Assembly (NCBI GenBank): GCA_037074765.1
Contig: JBAMDO010000392.1
Coordinates: 1-37,277, forward strand
Reading direction: 5' to 3'
Length of the DNA stretch: 37,277 bases
Origin: Mansonella perstans
Taxonomy: Eukaryota; Nematoda; Chromadorea; Rhabditida; Onchocercidae
The notes under the pieces were generated by a model. It was not told the DNA's origin, made no database searches, and worked only from the letters and a program-made list of their open reading frames with translations. Numbering within the stretch: the first letter of the stretch is position 1; every line of letters starts with the position of its first letter. A program made the position numbers and the translations under genes. This document shows, piece by piece, positions 1-10,954 of the stretch.

Positions 1-1
1 C

Positions 2-835
2 ACTCAATCAATCAGCGCTGCCAGTAATCGAAAGGATAATGAACTTCTGGAAGAAATGAAGAAGCTCGATTTATCACAACCAGATCGAAACTTAATCGAA
101 GAACAAAAAAGACAATACGAACATAAGAAACGAATGGTAAAGGACAAAGCAATTCGACTGGAGATGAACGTTAACAACTTGGAAGCGATTGATCAAAAAT
201 GGCTGGATCTCATGCAAAACACCAGCATGATAGAAAAGAAGAAAGAGGAAGAAGAAAAATATGAGAAAATGGTCAGCGACAAAGAAGGTATGGTACGCAT
301 GATCTATAAGGCTAAAGAAGCAATCATTACTCTTAATTCACTATATAATGATTTGGAATTAGCCTTTCAAGAAGAAAGGTCATTGGTTACCATGGAACAG
401 AAAATGATTAAACCATCACCTGTTAGTCATTCAACAACACATCTACCAAAGCTACCACTACCAACCTTTAATGGAGACATAAAGCTTTGGAGAGAATTCT
501 GGAATAGCTTCAATTCAGCTATACACCATCAGCAAATCCCAGACATTCAAAAACTTACTTATTTGATATCATATTTAAAAGGAGAACCATTGGATACTAT
601 AAGAGGATTCGATGTAGCTCCTGAGAATTATGAAATAATGAGACGAGTTTTAATAGAAAAATATGGTAATCAGGCAACCATCAGGAAATCGTTATATAGT
701 GAACTCACTTCCATTCAATGCAACGACAAGAAATGGAAAACAAGCAATGGAAAAAATTCTTCGACAATTAGAAGCAATGGGTGACAATCTGGAACATCCC
801 AGTATTGAAACAACGATCGAAAATATATTACTACC
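2..835 (+). pseudogene. BEL/Pao Gag N-terminal half (coiled coil plus DUF1759-like domain), frameshifted
   Basis: The frame is already open at position 2, so the ATG at 56 is probably internal. Counting from that ATG, residues 1-115 are rich in K, E and R and look like a coiled coil. Residues about 130-220 form a DUF1759-like block: LPKLPLPTFNGD, WREFWNSF, QKLTYLISYLKGEP and a later EKYGN. In retrotransposons this block is the presumed capsid-like part of Gag that assembles the particle. The frame is lost between about 715 and 730. After that point the family-like text (MEKILRQLEAMGDNLEHPS) continues in another frame, running to the LTR insertion after codon LLP at 828-835. It is unlikely to be expressed as a working protein. 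The family assignment is strong; the exact clade is not. Confidence 0.86.
831..835 (+). repeat. Left target-site duplication of the solo LTR (CTACC)
   Basis: CTACC sits directly left of the LTR and CCACC directly right of it (1479-1483), with one mismatch. Five bases is within the usual BEL/Pao range of 4-6. Dropping the LTR and one copy rejoins gag in frame (LLP then WILE), which supports this boundary. Confidence 0.75.
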
Positions 836-872
836 TGTCGGGAAAGTTTTTTGTTACGTGGCACAGTCAAAT

Positions 873-949
873 CTCAAACTTGGGTAATTAAACAGTTGTG
901 TTGAGTTGCGTTGAGTTGAATTGTGTTCGCACCTCAAACTTGGGTAATT
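873..949 (+). repeat. Internal direct repeat of a 17-mer in the LTR
   Basis: CTCAAACTTGGGTAATT occurs at 873-889 and again at 933-949, exactly 60 bp apart. The separating sequence has GTTGAGTTG-like microrepeats. The second LTR keeps both copies with slight changes (about 2297-2313 and 2348-2363). Paired repeats near the 5' end of an LTR could be promoter or enhancer elements, but that is inference. Confidence 0.7.
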
Positions 950-1086
950 GAACCTTTTATTAGAATAATTGGATAACGCGAGATTAATGTAACAATTATG
1001 TAGAACGCGTATTTAATGGTAACATTAACATATAATAAAGTGGTAACGATGAGGAGAATAGAACCAGTAGTCGTGGATGTGAAGAA

Positions 1087-1111
1087 ATCCCAAAAATGGT
1101 CCTTTTGGGAT
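1087..1111 (+). promoter_or_regulatory. Perfect 9-bp inverted repeat just upstream of the TATA-like box
   Basis: Arms ATCCCAAAA (1087-1095) and TTTTGGGAT (1103-1111) are exact reverse complements around a 7-base loop. The second LTR keeps a shorter version, with 7-bp arms CCAAAAA and TTTTTGG, although bases in both arms changed. It lies 12 bp before the TATA-like motif, so it may be a protein-binding dyad or an RNA hairpin; the role is inferred. Confidence 0.55.
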
Positions 1112-1122
1112 GATTGAGAGTT

Positions 1123-1128
1123 TATATA
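1123..1128 (+). promoter_or_regulatory. TATA-like box in the solo LTR
   Basis: TATATA in the context GAGAGTTTATATACTGAG is preserved in both LTR copies (2538-2543 in the second). Such a motif in the middle of an LTR normally marks the U3/R promoter. An AATAAA (1034-1039) lies upstream of it, which is the wrong order for a polyadenylation signal in R, so that hexamer is not called. Confidence 0.45.
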
Positions 1129-1478
1129 CTGAGTATTGTAGGCGGAGAAAACTTGTATTAATGAGTTGAGTTATAAGAAACTAAAGATCATAAAAAATGA
1201 AATCCTTTGTACAGATAAGCTTGGTTGAGAAAGTACAATATACTGCATGTAAGCATAAGCATCAAACAAAGGATTTTGACATAGTACAGAATGGTTTTGG
1301 TTAATAAGTTGTTAATTGCAGCTTCTTCTTTGTTAGTTTATGGTAGGAAAGATTTTGACAGCTTATAATTGGAACAAAGAGATTAAACATTGCGAAATTA
1401 ATTAGGTGGCTCATAAAAGCCGTTAATACAATCAGATTTAAACCGTATTGGGAATTTCGCCTTATGAATTTCGCGACA

Positions 1479-1483
1479 CCACC
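1479..1483 (+). repeat. Right target-site duplication of the solo LTR (CCACC)
   Basis: This is the partner of CTACC at 831-835, with a single T/C difference. Gag resumes at 1484 in the interrupted frame. Confidence 0.72.
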
Positions 1484-2045
1484 ATGGATTTTGGAAAGGG
1501 TCTACCAGATGAAGGACGAAAAAGAATCCTAGTAAGTAAGTAGTTTACGAAAATTTCTAATGGCATTAATCCACAGAAGCGAAGAAGCAACAAGAATCAA
1601 AAACCCCAACAGGAACGAATTTCAAAAAGAGTGGTTCATTCTCATAGGGAAAGAAGAACCTCTGCCCTATTCATAACAGAACAATCAAATGAGGTAAAAA
1701 ACCCTCAGTCTGGCAATAATTCAAAGGTCAACAAGGAAAAAAGACCTTGTATATTTTGCAACAAAAACCACTGGGAAACGAATGCCCAAAGTACTCTACG
1801 ACCAAACAACGATACGAACGCCTAAAGGAGCTCAAGACGTGCACTAACTGCTTCCGTACGAAGCGTGCAACAATTGACTGCAATCAAAGGAAACGCACAT
1901 GTTTCCATTGTAAAGGCCAGCACAGTACCGCATTATGCTACAAGAAATACTGCTCGACCAATGATGGATTCAGCAAAGAAGAAACAAATTCGACAATCAT
2001 TATAAATTCACTAAAACAACCAATTAGCCATCAAGGAAGAAGGTT
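1484..2045 (+). pseudogene. BEL/Pao Gag C-terminal part with three zinc-knuckle motifs, broken
   Basis: Gag resumes here in the frame left at 835 (WILERVYQMKDEKES), then meets stops at 1530 and 1533. The family-like segment SSLRKFL follows in the same frame. Near 1650 the readable frame shifts. Three Cys-rich motifs follow. The first, 1748-1785, is C-x2-C-x3-H-x4-C, but a one-base shift near 1776 splits its last Cys from the rest. The second, 1840-1881, is C-x2-C ... C with Arg where the His is expected. The third, 1900-1938, is CFHCKGQHSTALC and is complete. Zinc knuckles of retrotransposon Gag bind RNA during packaging. Two of three knuckles are therefore damaged, which fits long decay. The frame changes again near 2035 into the protease. 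Confidence 0.82.
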
Positions 2046-2260
2046 CTATTAATATGCAAAGAAATCGAAGCAGTCAACCCAAATAAGCCGGAGATCCAAG
2101 AAGACGCCTTCGTATTATTCGATCTAGGCTCCCAATCATCACTCATCACAAAAAAGTTAGCCAGTCATCTAAGTCTAACTGAAACCGCTAAGGAAGAATT
2201 AAAACTATTTTCCTTTGGTAACCAATTTTCCAAGGTTTATCAAACTAACAAGGTAAACGT
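2040..2260 (+). pseudogene. DUF1758-like retropepsin fragment of the BEL/Pao element, truncated
   Basis: An open stretch in the frame containing codon 2046 reads LLICKEIEAVNPNKPE, then FVLFDLGSQSSLIT and an FSFGNQ segment. This is the Pao-type aspartic protease that cuts the polyprotein. The catalytic motif is expected as D-T/S-G; here it is D-L-G at 2121-2129, so the residue after the Asp is changed. The start is set by the frame change from the zinc-knuckle part, since a stop lies in this frame just upstream near 2025. The second LTR interrupts it at 2261; the frame runs on into the LTR and stops at 2283-2285. Nothing of the rest of pol follows. The fragment is not expected to be active. 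Confidence 0.78.
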
Positions 2261-2790
2261 TGTCGGGAAAATTTTTGTAATGTAGCACAGTCGAATCTCA
2301 AACTTGGGTAGTTAAACCGTTGCGTTGAGTTGAGTTGGGTTAACACTTCAAACTTGGGTAATTATACCTTTTATTAGAATAATTGGATAACGCGAGAATT
2401 ATGTAACAATTATACACAAACGCGTATTAATCGTAATATTAATATATAATAAAAGTGGTAATGATGAAAAGAAGAGAACCAACAACCGTTGATGTGAACA
2501 AATCCCAAAAATGGACTTTTTGGAATAATTGAGAGTTTATATACTGAGTAGTGTAGGCGGAGAAAAGTAGTATTAATGAGCTGAGTTACAAGAAGCTAAA
2601 GATCACAAAAAACGAAATCCTTTGTAAAGATAAGCTTGATTGAGAAGGTATAATCTATTGCATGTAAGCATAATCGTCAAACAAAGGATTTCGGCACAGC
2701 TACTGAATACTGAATGGCTTTGTTTAATAAGATATTAGTTACAGCTGCCTCTTTGTTAGTTTATGGTAGGAAGGAGTTTGTATAATTGGA
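2261..2790 (+). mobile_element. Second LTR of the same family, 3' end missing
   Basis: It begins TGTCGGGAAA, like the solo LTR, and aligns with that copy along its whole length until TATAATTGGA at 2781-2790. There homology stops: about 115 bp of the 3' end, including the terminal CA and the right target duplication, are missing. The five bases to the left are AACGT. It entered the protease region in the same orientation as the first LTR. About 20 bp of unassigned sequence (2791-2809) separates it from the satellite, so the loss coincides with the array boundary. It retains the TATA-like box at 2538-2543, which points into the satellite. Confidence 0.83.
2538..2543 (+). promoter_or_regulatory. 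TATA-like box in the truncated LTR, facing the satellite
   Basis: This TATATA is conserved with 1123-1128 of the first LTR, including the flanking GAGAGTT. It lies about 270 bp left of the first satellite monomer and on the same strand direction, so any surviving promoter activity would read into the array. Activity is inference. Confidence 0.4.
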
Positions 2791-2809
2791 TGTGAGCTCA
2801 GACTACAGA
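2791..2809. other. Junction between truncated LTR and satellite
   Basis: This short stretch (starting TGTGAGCTCAGACTACAG) matches neither the intact LTR end nor a satellite monomer. It marks the boundary and may be filler DNA from the joining event or a remnant of the original flank. Confidence 0.55.
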
Positions 2810-5800
2810 GTCCTGATGACCAACTATCTTTGACAAAGTCCAAGTGCATGACCAGCTTTTTAACTGTCAAACACCTGATGCATAATTAACCTTTTAATTG
2901 CCGAAATCCTGATGCATAAATAATTTTGACAAAATCCGGATGCATAACTAACTATTGATAAAATCCTAATTCATAACTTCAAATCCTTCAAATTGGCAAG
3001 ATCCCGGTGCACAACTAATTTTACAAAATACAGATGCATTACATAGATTTGATAAAGTCCTGATCCATAACGAGCCTTCTAATTGACAAAACCCTGATGC
3101 ACAACTAATTTTGACAAAACACAGATGCATAACCTAGTTTTGACAAAAGTCCTGACAATTGAGTTTGTCAAAACACTTGATGCATAACGAGCCTTTTAAT
3201 TGACAAAATCCTGATGACCAACTATCTTTGACAAACACTTGACCAACTATCTTTGACAAAGTCCAAGTGCATGACCAGCTTTTTAACTGTCAAACACCTG
3301 ATGCATAATTAACCTTTTAATTGCCGAAATCCTGATGCATAAATAATTTTGACAAAATCCGGATGCATAACTAATTATTGATAAAATCCTAACTCATAAC
3401 GATCCTTCAAATTGGCAAGATCCCGGTGCACAACTAATTTTACAAAATACAGATGCATTACATAGATTTGATAAAGTTCTGATCCATAACGAGCCTTCTA
3501 ATTGACAAAACCCTGATGCACAACTAATTTTGACAAAATACGGATGCATAACCGAGTTTTGATAAAGTCCTGATGCATAACTAACTTTTTAATTAACAAT
3601 CCTTTTAATTGACAAGATCCTAATGCGCAACTTCCGATGCACAACTAAGTTTGACAAAACCCTTGATGCATGACGAGTCCTTTAATTGACAGGATCTTGA
3701 TGACCAACTATCTTTGACAAAGTGCTAGTGCATGACCAACTTTTTAATTGTTAACCCTGATGCATAAATAATTTTGACAAAATCCGGATGCATAACTAAC
3801 TATTGATAAAATCCTAATTCATAACGATCCTTCAAATTGGCAAGATCCCGGTGCACAACAAATTTTACAAAATACAGATGCATTACTTAGATTTGATAAA
3901 GTCCTGATGCATAACAGGCTTTTTAATTGACAAGATCTCGATGCATAACTAAGATTGACAAAACCCTTGATGCATGAAGAGCCTTTTAATTGACAGCATC
4001 TTGATGCTTAACAATATTCGACAAGGTCCTAATGCATGACCAAATTTTTAATTGTTAAAACTTTTGATAAAATCCTAATTCATAACGATCCTTCAAATTG
4101 GCAAGATCCCGGTGCACAACTAATTTTACAAAATACAGATGCATTACATAGATTTGATAAAGTCCTGATCCATAACGAGTCTTCTAATTGACAAAACCCT
4201 GATACACAACTAATTTTGACAAAACATAGATGCATAACCTAGTTTTGATAAAGTCCTGACAATTGAGTTTGTCAAAACACTTGATGCATAACGAGCCTTT
4301 TAATTGACAGAATCCTGATGACCAACTATCTTTGACAAAGTCCGAGTGAATGACCAGCTTTTTTAATTGTTAAAATCCTGATGCATAAATAATTTTGACA
4401 AAATCCAGATGCATAACTTACATTTGATGAAATCCTGATGCATAATGAGCCTTCTAATTGACAAGATCCCGATGCACAACTAATTTTGACAAAACACAGA
4501 TGCATAACCTAGTTTTGATAAAGTCCTGACAATTGACAATTCTTTTAATTGACAAGATCCTAATGCGCAACTTCCGATGCACAACTAAGTTTGACAAAAC
4601 TCTTGATGCATGACGAGTCCTTTAATTGACAGGATCTTGATGACCAACTATCTTTGACAAAGTGCTAGTGCATGACCAAATTTTTAATTGTTAAAATCCT
4701 GATGCATAACTAATTTTGACAAAATCCGGATGCATAACTAACTATTGATAAAATCCTAATTCATAACGATCCTTCAAATTGGCAAGATCCCGGTGCACAA
4801 CTAATTTTACAAAATACAGATGCATTACCTAGATTTGATAAAGTCCTGATGCATAACAGGCTTTTTAATTGACAAGATCTCGATGCATAACTAAGATTGA
4901 CAAAACCCTTGATGCATGAAGAGCCTTTTAATTGACAGCATCTTGATGCTTAACAATATTCGACAAGGTCCTAATACATGACCAAATTTTTAATTGTTAA
5001 AATCCTGATGCACAACTAATTCTGACAAAATACGGATGCATAACCGAGTTTTGATAAAATCCTGATGCATGACTAACCTTTTAATTGACAAGATCCTAAT
5101 GCGCAACTTCCGATGCATAACCAAGATTGACAAATCCCTTGATGCATGAAGAGTCTTTTAATTGACAGCATCTTGATGCTTAACAATATTCGACAAGGTC
5201 CTAATACATGACCAAATTTTTAATTGTTAAAATCCTGATGCACAACTAATTCTGACAAAATACGGATGCATAACCGAGTTTTGATAAAATCCTGATGCAT
5301 AACTAACCTTTTAATTGACAAGATCCTAATGCGCAACTTCCGATGCACAACTAAGTTTGACAAAACCCTTGATGCATGACGAGCCTTTTAAATGGCAGGA
5401 TCTTGATGACCAACTAGCTTTGACAAAGTGCTAGTGCATGATCAAATTTTTAATTGTTAAAATCCGGATGCATAACTAACTTTGATAAAATCCTAATGCA
5501 TAACGATCCTTCTAATTGACAAGATTCCGATGCACAACTAAGATTGACAAAATCCTGATGCATAATGATCCTTTTAATTGACAGAATCCTGATGCTTTTC
5601 TATCTTTGACAAAGTCCTAATGCATAACTAACATTAAATTGACAAAATTCCGATGCACAACTAAGTTTGTCAAAACACTTGATGCATAACGAGCCCTTTA
5701 ATTGACAGAATCCTGATGACCAACTATCTTTCACAAAGTCCAAGTGCATGAACAGCTTTTTAACTGTCAAACACCTGATGCATAACTAACCTTTTAATTG

Positions 5801-6002
5801 TCGAAATCCTGATGCATAACTAATTTTGACAAAATCCGGATGCAAAATGATCCTTTTAATTGACAGAATCCTGATGACTAACTATCTTTGACAAAGTCCA
5901 AGTGCATGACCAGCTTTTTAACTGTCAAACACCTGATGCATAATTAGCCTTTTAATTGCCGAAATCCTGATGCATAACTAATGCTTTAATTGACAAAACC
6001 CT
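2810..6002. repeat. Left edge domain of the satellite: irregular ~420-bp modules
   Basis: The marker TTGGCAAGATCCCGG appears at 2993, 3412 and 3837 (419 and 425 bp apart), then at 4098 and 4779, so the regular spacing breaks down. The first module is duplicated in tandem with an offset of 423 bp (2821 against 3244). Monomers here are more varied than further right, with forms such as CCTAATTCATAAC and GTCCTGACAATTGAG. A mixed, less homogenised edge beside unique or transposon DNA is usual for satellites. Confidence 0.78.
3216..3260. repeat. Short direct duplication inside the edge domain
   Basis: GACCAACTATCTTTGACAAA occurs at 3216-3235 and again at 3241-3260, offset 25 bp, shorter than a monomer. 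It lies exactly at the seam between the first two ~423-bp modules and looks like a junction of an unequal exchange. Confidence 0.6.
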
Positions 6003-9000
6003 GATGCAGAACTAATTTTGACAAAATACAGATGCATAACCGAGTTTTGATAAAGTCCTGATGCATAACTAACCTTTAATTGACAAGATCCTAATGCGCA
6101 ACTTCCGATGCACAACTAAGTTTGACAAAACCCTTGATGCATGAAGAACCTTTCAATTGACAGGATCTTGATGCCTAACAATATTCGATAAGGTCCTAAT
6201 GCATGAACAACTCTTTAATTGTTGAAATCTTGATGCATAAATAATTTTGACAACATCCGGATGCATAATAACTATTGATAAAATCCAAATTCACAACGAT
6301 CCTTCAAATTGGCAAGATCCCGGTGCACAACTAATTTTACAAAATACAGGTGCATTACCTAGATTTGATAAAGTCCTGATGCATAACAGGCTTTTTAATT
6401 GACAAGATCTCGATGCATAACTAAGATTGACAAAATCCTGATGCAAAATGATCCTTTTAATTGACAGAATTCTGATGCTTGCCTATCTTTGACAAAGTCC
6501 TAATGCGTACAAAATTTTTAATTGACAACCTCCGGTGCACAACTAAGTTTGTCATAACCCTTGATACATAACGAGCCTTTCAATTGACAGAATCCTGATG
6601 ACTAACTATCTTTGATAAAGTCCAAGTGCATGACCAGCTTTTTAACTGTCAAACACCTGATGCATAATTAACCTTTTAATTGCCGAAATCCTGATGCATA
6701 ACCAACGCTTTAATTTACAAAACCCTGATGCACAACTAATTTTGACAAAATACAGATGCATAACCGAGTTTTGATAAAGTCCTGATGCATAACTAACATT
6801 AAATTGACAAAATTCCGATGCATAACTAAGTTTGTCAAAACACTTGATGCACAACGAGCCTTTTAATTGGCAGAATCTTGATGCCTAACAATATTCGATA
6901 AGGTCCTAATGCATGACCAACTTTTTAATTGTTAAAATCCTGATGCATAAATAATTTTGACAAAATCCGGATGCATAACTAACTTTGATAAAATCCTAAT
7001 GCATAACGATCTTTCCAATTGACAAGATCCCGGTGCACAACTAAATTTGACAAAATCCAGATGCATAACTTACATTTGATGAAATCCTGATGCATAACGA
7101 GCTTTCTGATTGCCGAGATCCCGATGTACAACTAAGATTGACAAAATACAGATGCATAACCAAATTGACAAGATGCTAATGCGCAACTTCCGATGCACAA
7201 CTAAGTTTGTCAAAACACTTGATGCATAACGAGCCTTTTAATTGGCAGGATCTTGATGCCTAACAATATTCGATAAGGTCCTAATGCATGACCAACTTTT
7301 TAATAGTTAAAATCTTGATGCATAACTAATTTTGCAAAATCCGGATGCATAACTAACTTTGATAAAATCTTAATGCATAACGATCCTTCCAATTGACAAG
7401 ATTCCGATGCACAACTAATTTTACAAAATACAGATGCATTACCTAGATTTGATAAAGTCCTGATGTATAACAGGCTTTTTAATTGACAAGATCTCGATGC
7501 ATAACTAAGATTGACAAAATCCTGATGCAAAACGATCCTTTTAATTGACAGAATCCTGATGCTTTTCTATCTTCGACAAAGTCCTAATGCATAACTAACA
7601 TTAAATTGACAAAATTCCGATGCACAACTAAGTTTGTCAAAACACTTGATGCATAACGAGCCTTTTAATTGGCAGGATCTTGATGCCTAACAATATTCGA
7701 TAAGGTCCTAATGCATGACCAACTTTTTAATAGTTAAAATCTTGATGCATAACTAATTTTGCAAAATCCAGATTCATAACTAACTTCTGATAAAATCCTA
7801 ATGCATAACGATCCTTCCAATTGACAAGATCCCGGTGCACAACTAAATTTGACAAAATCCAGATGCATAACTTACATTTGATGAAATCCTGATGCATAAC
7901 GAGCCTTCTGATTGCCGAGATCCCGATGCACAACTAAGATTGACAAAACACTTGATGCATAACGAGCCTTTTAATTGGCAGGATCTTGATGCCTAACAAT
8001 ATTCGATAAGGTCCTAATGCATGACAACTTTTTAATAGTTAAAATCTTGATGCATAACTAATTTGGCAAAATCCGGATGCATAACTAACTTCTGACAAAA
8101 TCTTAATGCATAACGATCCTTCTAATTGACAAGATTCCGATGCACAACTAAGATTGACAAAATCCTGATGCAAAATGATCCTTTTAATTGACAGAATCCT
8201 GATGACTAACTATCTTTGACAAAGTCCAAGTGCATGACCAGCTTTTTAACTGTCAAACCCTGATGCATAATTAGCCTTTTAATTGCCGAAATCCTGATGC
8301 ATAACTAATGCTTTAATTGACAAACCCTGATGCAGAACTAATTTTGACAAAATACAGATGCATAACCGAGTTTTGATAAAGTCCTGATGCATAACTAACC
8401 TTTTAATTGACAAGATCCTAATGCGCAACTTCCGATGCACAACTAAGTTTGACAAAACCCTTGATGCATGAAGAACCTTTCAATTGACAGGATCTTGATG
8501 CCTAACAATATTCGATAAGGTCCTAATGCATGAACAACTCTTTAATTGTTGAAATCTTGATGCATAAATAATTTTGACAACATCCGGATGCATAACTAAC
8601 TATTGATAAAATCCAAATTCACAACGATCCTTCAAATTGGCAAGATCCCGGTGCACAACTAATTTTACAAAATACAGATGCATTACCTAGATTTGATAAA
8701 GTCCTGATGCATAACAGGCTTTTTAATTGACAAGATCTCGATGCATAACTAAGATTGACAAAATCCTGATGCAAAATGATCCTTTTAATTGACAGAATTC
8801 TGATGCTTGCCTATCTTTGACAAAGTCCTAATGCGTAACAAAATTTTTAATTGACAACCTCCGGTGCACAACTAAGTTTGTCATAACCCTTGATACATAA
8901 CGAGCCTTTCAATTGACAGAATCCTGATGACTAACTATCTTTGATAAAGTCCAAGTGCATGACCAGCTTTTTAACTGTCAAACACCTGATGCATAATTAA

Positions 9001-10954
9001 CCTTTTAATTGCCGAAATCCTGATGCATAACCAACGCTTTAATTGACAAAACCCTGATGCACAACTAATTTTGACAAAATACAGATGCATAACCGAGTTT
9101 TGATAAAGTCCTGATGCATAACTAACATTAAATTGACAAAATTCCGATGCATAACTAAGTTTGTCAAAACACTTGATGCACAACGAGCCTTTTAATTGGC
9201 AGAATCTTGATGCCTAACAATATTCGATAAGGTCCTAATGCATGACCAACTTTTTAATTGTTAAAATCCTGATGCATAAATAATTTTGACAAAATCCGGA
9301 TGCATAACTAACTTTGATAAAATCCTAATGCATAACGATCCTTCCAATTGACAAGATCCCGGTGCACAACTAAATTTGACAAAATCCAGATGCATAACTT
9401 ACATTTGATGAAATCCTGATGCATAAGCCTTCCGATTGCCGAGATCCCGATGCACAACTAAGCTTGACAAAATACAGATGCATAACCGAATTAACAAGAT
9501 TCTAATGCGCAACTTCCGATGCACAACTAAGTTTGACAAAACCCTTGATGCATGACGAGCCTTTTAAATAGCAGGATCTTGATGCCTAACAATATTCGAT
9601 AAGGTCCTAATGCATGACCAACTTTTTAATAGTTAAAATCTTGATGCATAACTAATTTGCAAAATCCGGATGCATAACTAACTTTGATAAAATCTAATGC
9701 ATAACGATCCTTCCAATTGACAAGATCCGATGCACAACTAATTTTACAAAATACAGATGCATTACCTAGATTTGATAAAGTCCTGATGTATAACAGGCTT
9801 TTTAATTGACAAGATCTCGATGCATAACTAAGATTGACAAAATCCTGATGCAAAACGATCCTTTTAATTGACAGAATCCTGATGCTTTTCTATCTTCGAC
9901 AAAGTCCTAATGCATAACTAACATTAAATTGACAAAATTCCGATGCACAACTAAGTTTGTCAAAACACTTGATGCATAACGAGCCTTTTAATTGGCAGGA
10001 TCTTGATGCCTAACAATATTCGATAAGGTCCTAATGCATGACCAACTTTTTAATAGTTAAAATCTTGATGCATAACTAATTTTGCAAAATCCAGATTCAT
10101 AACTAACTTCTGATAAAATCCTAATGCATAACGATCCTTCCAATTGACAAGATCCCGGTGCACAACTAAATTTGACAAAATCCAGATGCATAACTTACAT
10201 TTGATGAAATCCTGATGCATAACGACCTCTGATTGCCGAGATCCGATGCACAACTAAGATTGACAAACACTTGATGCATAACGAGCCTTTTAATTGGCAG
10301 GATCTTGAGCCTAACAATATCGATAAGGTCCAATGCATGATCAACTTTAATAGTTAAAATCTTGATGCATAACTAATTTGGCAAAATCCAGATGCATAAC
10401 TAATTTCGACAAAATCTAATGCATAACGATCCTTCTAATTGACAAGATCCGATGCACAACTAAGATTGACAAAATCCTGATGCAAAATGATCCTTTTAAT
10501 TGACAGAATCCTGATGACTAACTATCTTTGACAAAGTCCAAGTGCATGACCAGCTTTTTAACTGTCAAACCCTGATGCATAATTAGCCTTTTAATTGCCG
10601 AAATCCTGATGCATAACTAATGCTTTAATTGACAAAACCCTGATGCAGAACTAATTTTGACAAAATACAGATGCATAACCGAGTTTTGATAAAGTCCTGA
10701 TGCATAACTAACCTTTTAATTGACAAGATCCTAATGCGCAACTTCCGATGCACAACTAAGTTTGACAAAACTCTGATGCATGAAGAACCTTTCAATTGAC
10801 AGATCTTGATGCCTAACAATATTCGATAAGGTCCTAATGCATGAACAACTCTTTAATTGTGAAATCTTGATGCATAAAAATTTGACAACATCCGATCATA
10901 ACTAACTATTGATAAAATCCAATTCACAACGATCCTCAAATTGGCAAGATCCGG
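6003..10954. repeat. Higher-order repeat domain with ~2.32-kb period
   Basis: The rare marker GATGCAGAAC occurs at 6003, 8329 and 10642 (2326 and 2313 bp apart). TTGATACATA occurs at 6561 and 8890 (2329 bp apart). GTATAACAGG occurs at 7465 and 9788 (2323 bp apart). This gives two complete units and the start of a third, which ends abruptly near 10952. Units agree closely apart from small indels; those in the second and third are mostly single-base deletions. Confidence 0.85.

Larger units (their letters stand above)
836..1478 (+). mobile_element. Solo LTR, 643 bp, nested in gag
   Basis: The element starts TGTCGGGAAA and ends TTCGCGACA, so it has TG...CA ends and terminal inverted repeats matching at 9 of 10 positions. 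It is flanked by a 5-bp duplication. A second, truncated copy lies at 2261-2790; the two are clearly homologous but differ by many substitutions and small indels, by eye about 85-90% identical in gap-free stretches. Inside are a repeated 17-mer (CTCAAACTTGGGTAATT at 873-889 and 933-949), a hairpin at 1087-1111 and a TATA-like box at 1123-1128. No primer-binding site or coding region follows it; gag simply resumes, so it is a solo LTR left by recombination. It is probably of BEL/Pao type by its TGTCGGG end. Whether it belongs to the same family as the gag it interrupts cannot be told. Confidence 0.85.
1..2260 (+). mobile_element. Decayed BEL/Pao-type LTR retrotransposon, gag-protease part only
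   Basis: This is the internal region of an old BEL/Pao element, split by the solo LTR at 836-1478. Order seen: charged N-terminal segment, DUF1759-like Gag block, three zinc-knuckle motifs, then a DUF1758-like aspartic protease. That order is characteristic of BEL/Pao polyproteins. The reading frame changes near 720, near 1650, near 1776 and near 2035, and stops occur at 1530, 1533 and 1674, so no functional polyprotein can be made. The left end lies outside the window. The right end is lost where the second LTR enters the protease at 2261. Reverse transcriptase, RNase H and integrase are absent. The host is probably an invertebrate, perhaps a nematode, judged only from the style of the Gag. 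Confidence 0.88.

Noticed and set aside
56..58. ATG at 56 as the true Gag start
   Set aside because: The frame is open without a stop from position 2 and reads charged, family-like sequence, so the real start is probably left of the window.
663..887. A separate small gene at 663-887
   Set aside because: It is the downstream frame of the broken gag, reading into the solo LTR after 835.
1034..1039. AATAAA as an LTR polyadenylation signal (also at 2448-2453)
   Set aside because: It lies upstream of the TATA-like box in both copies, whereas a polyadenylation signal in an LTR should follow the transcription start.
836..2790. A complete short element with the two LTRs as its ends and 1479-2260 as its interior
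   Set aside because: The interior is the direct continuation of the gag left of the first LTR, in frame, and the first LTR has its own target duplication. Two independent insertions into one older element fit better.
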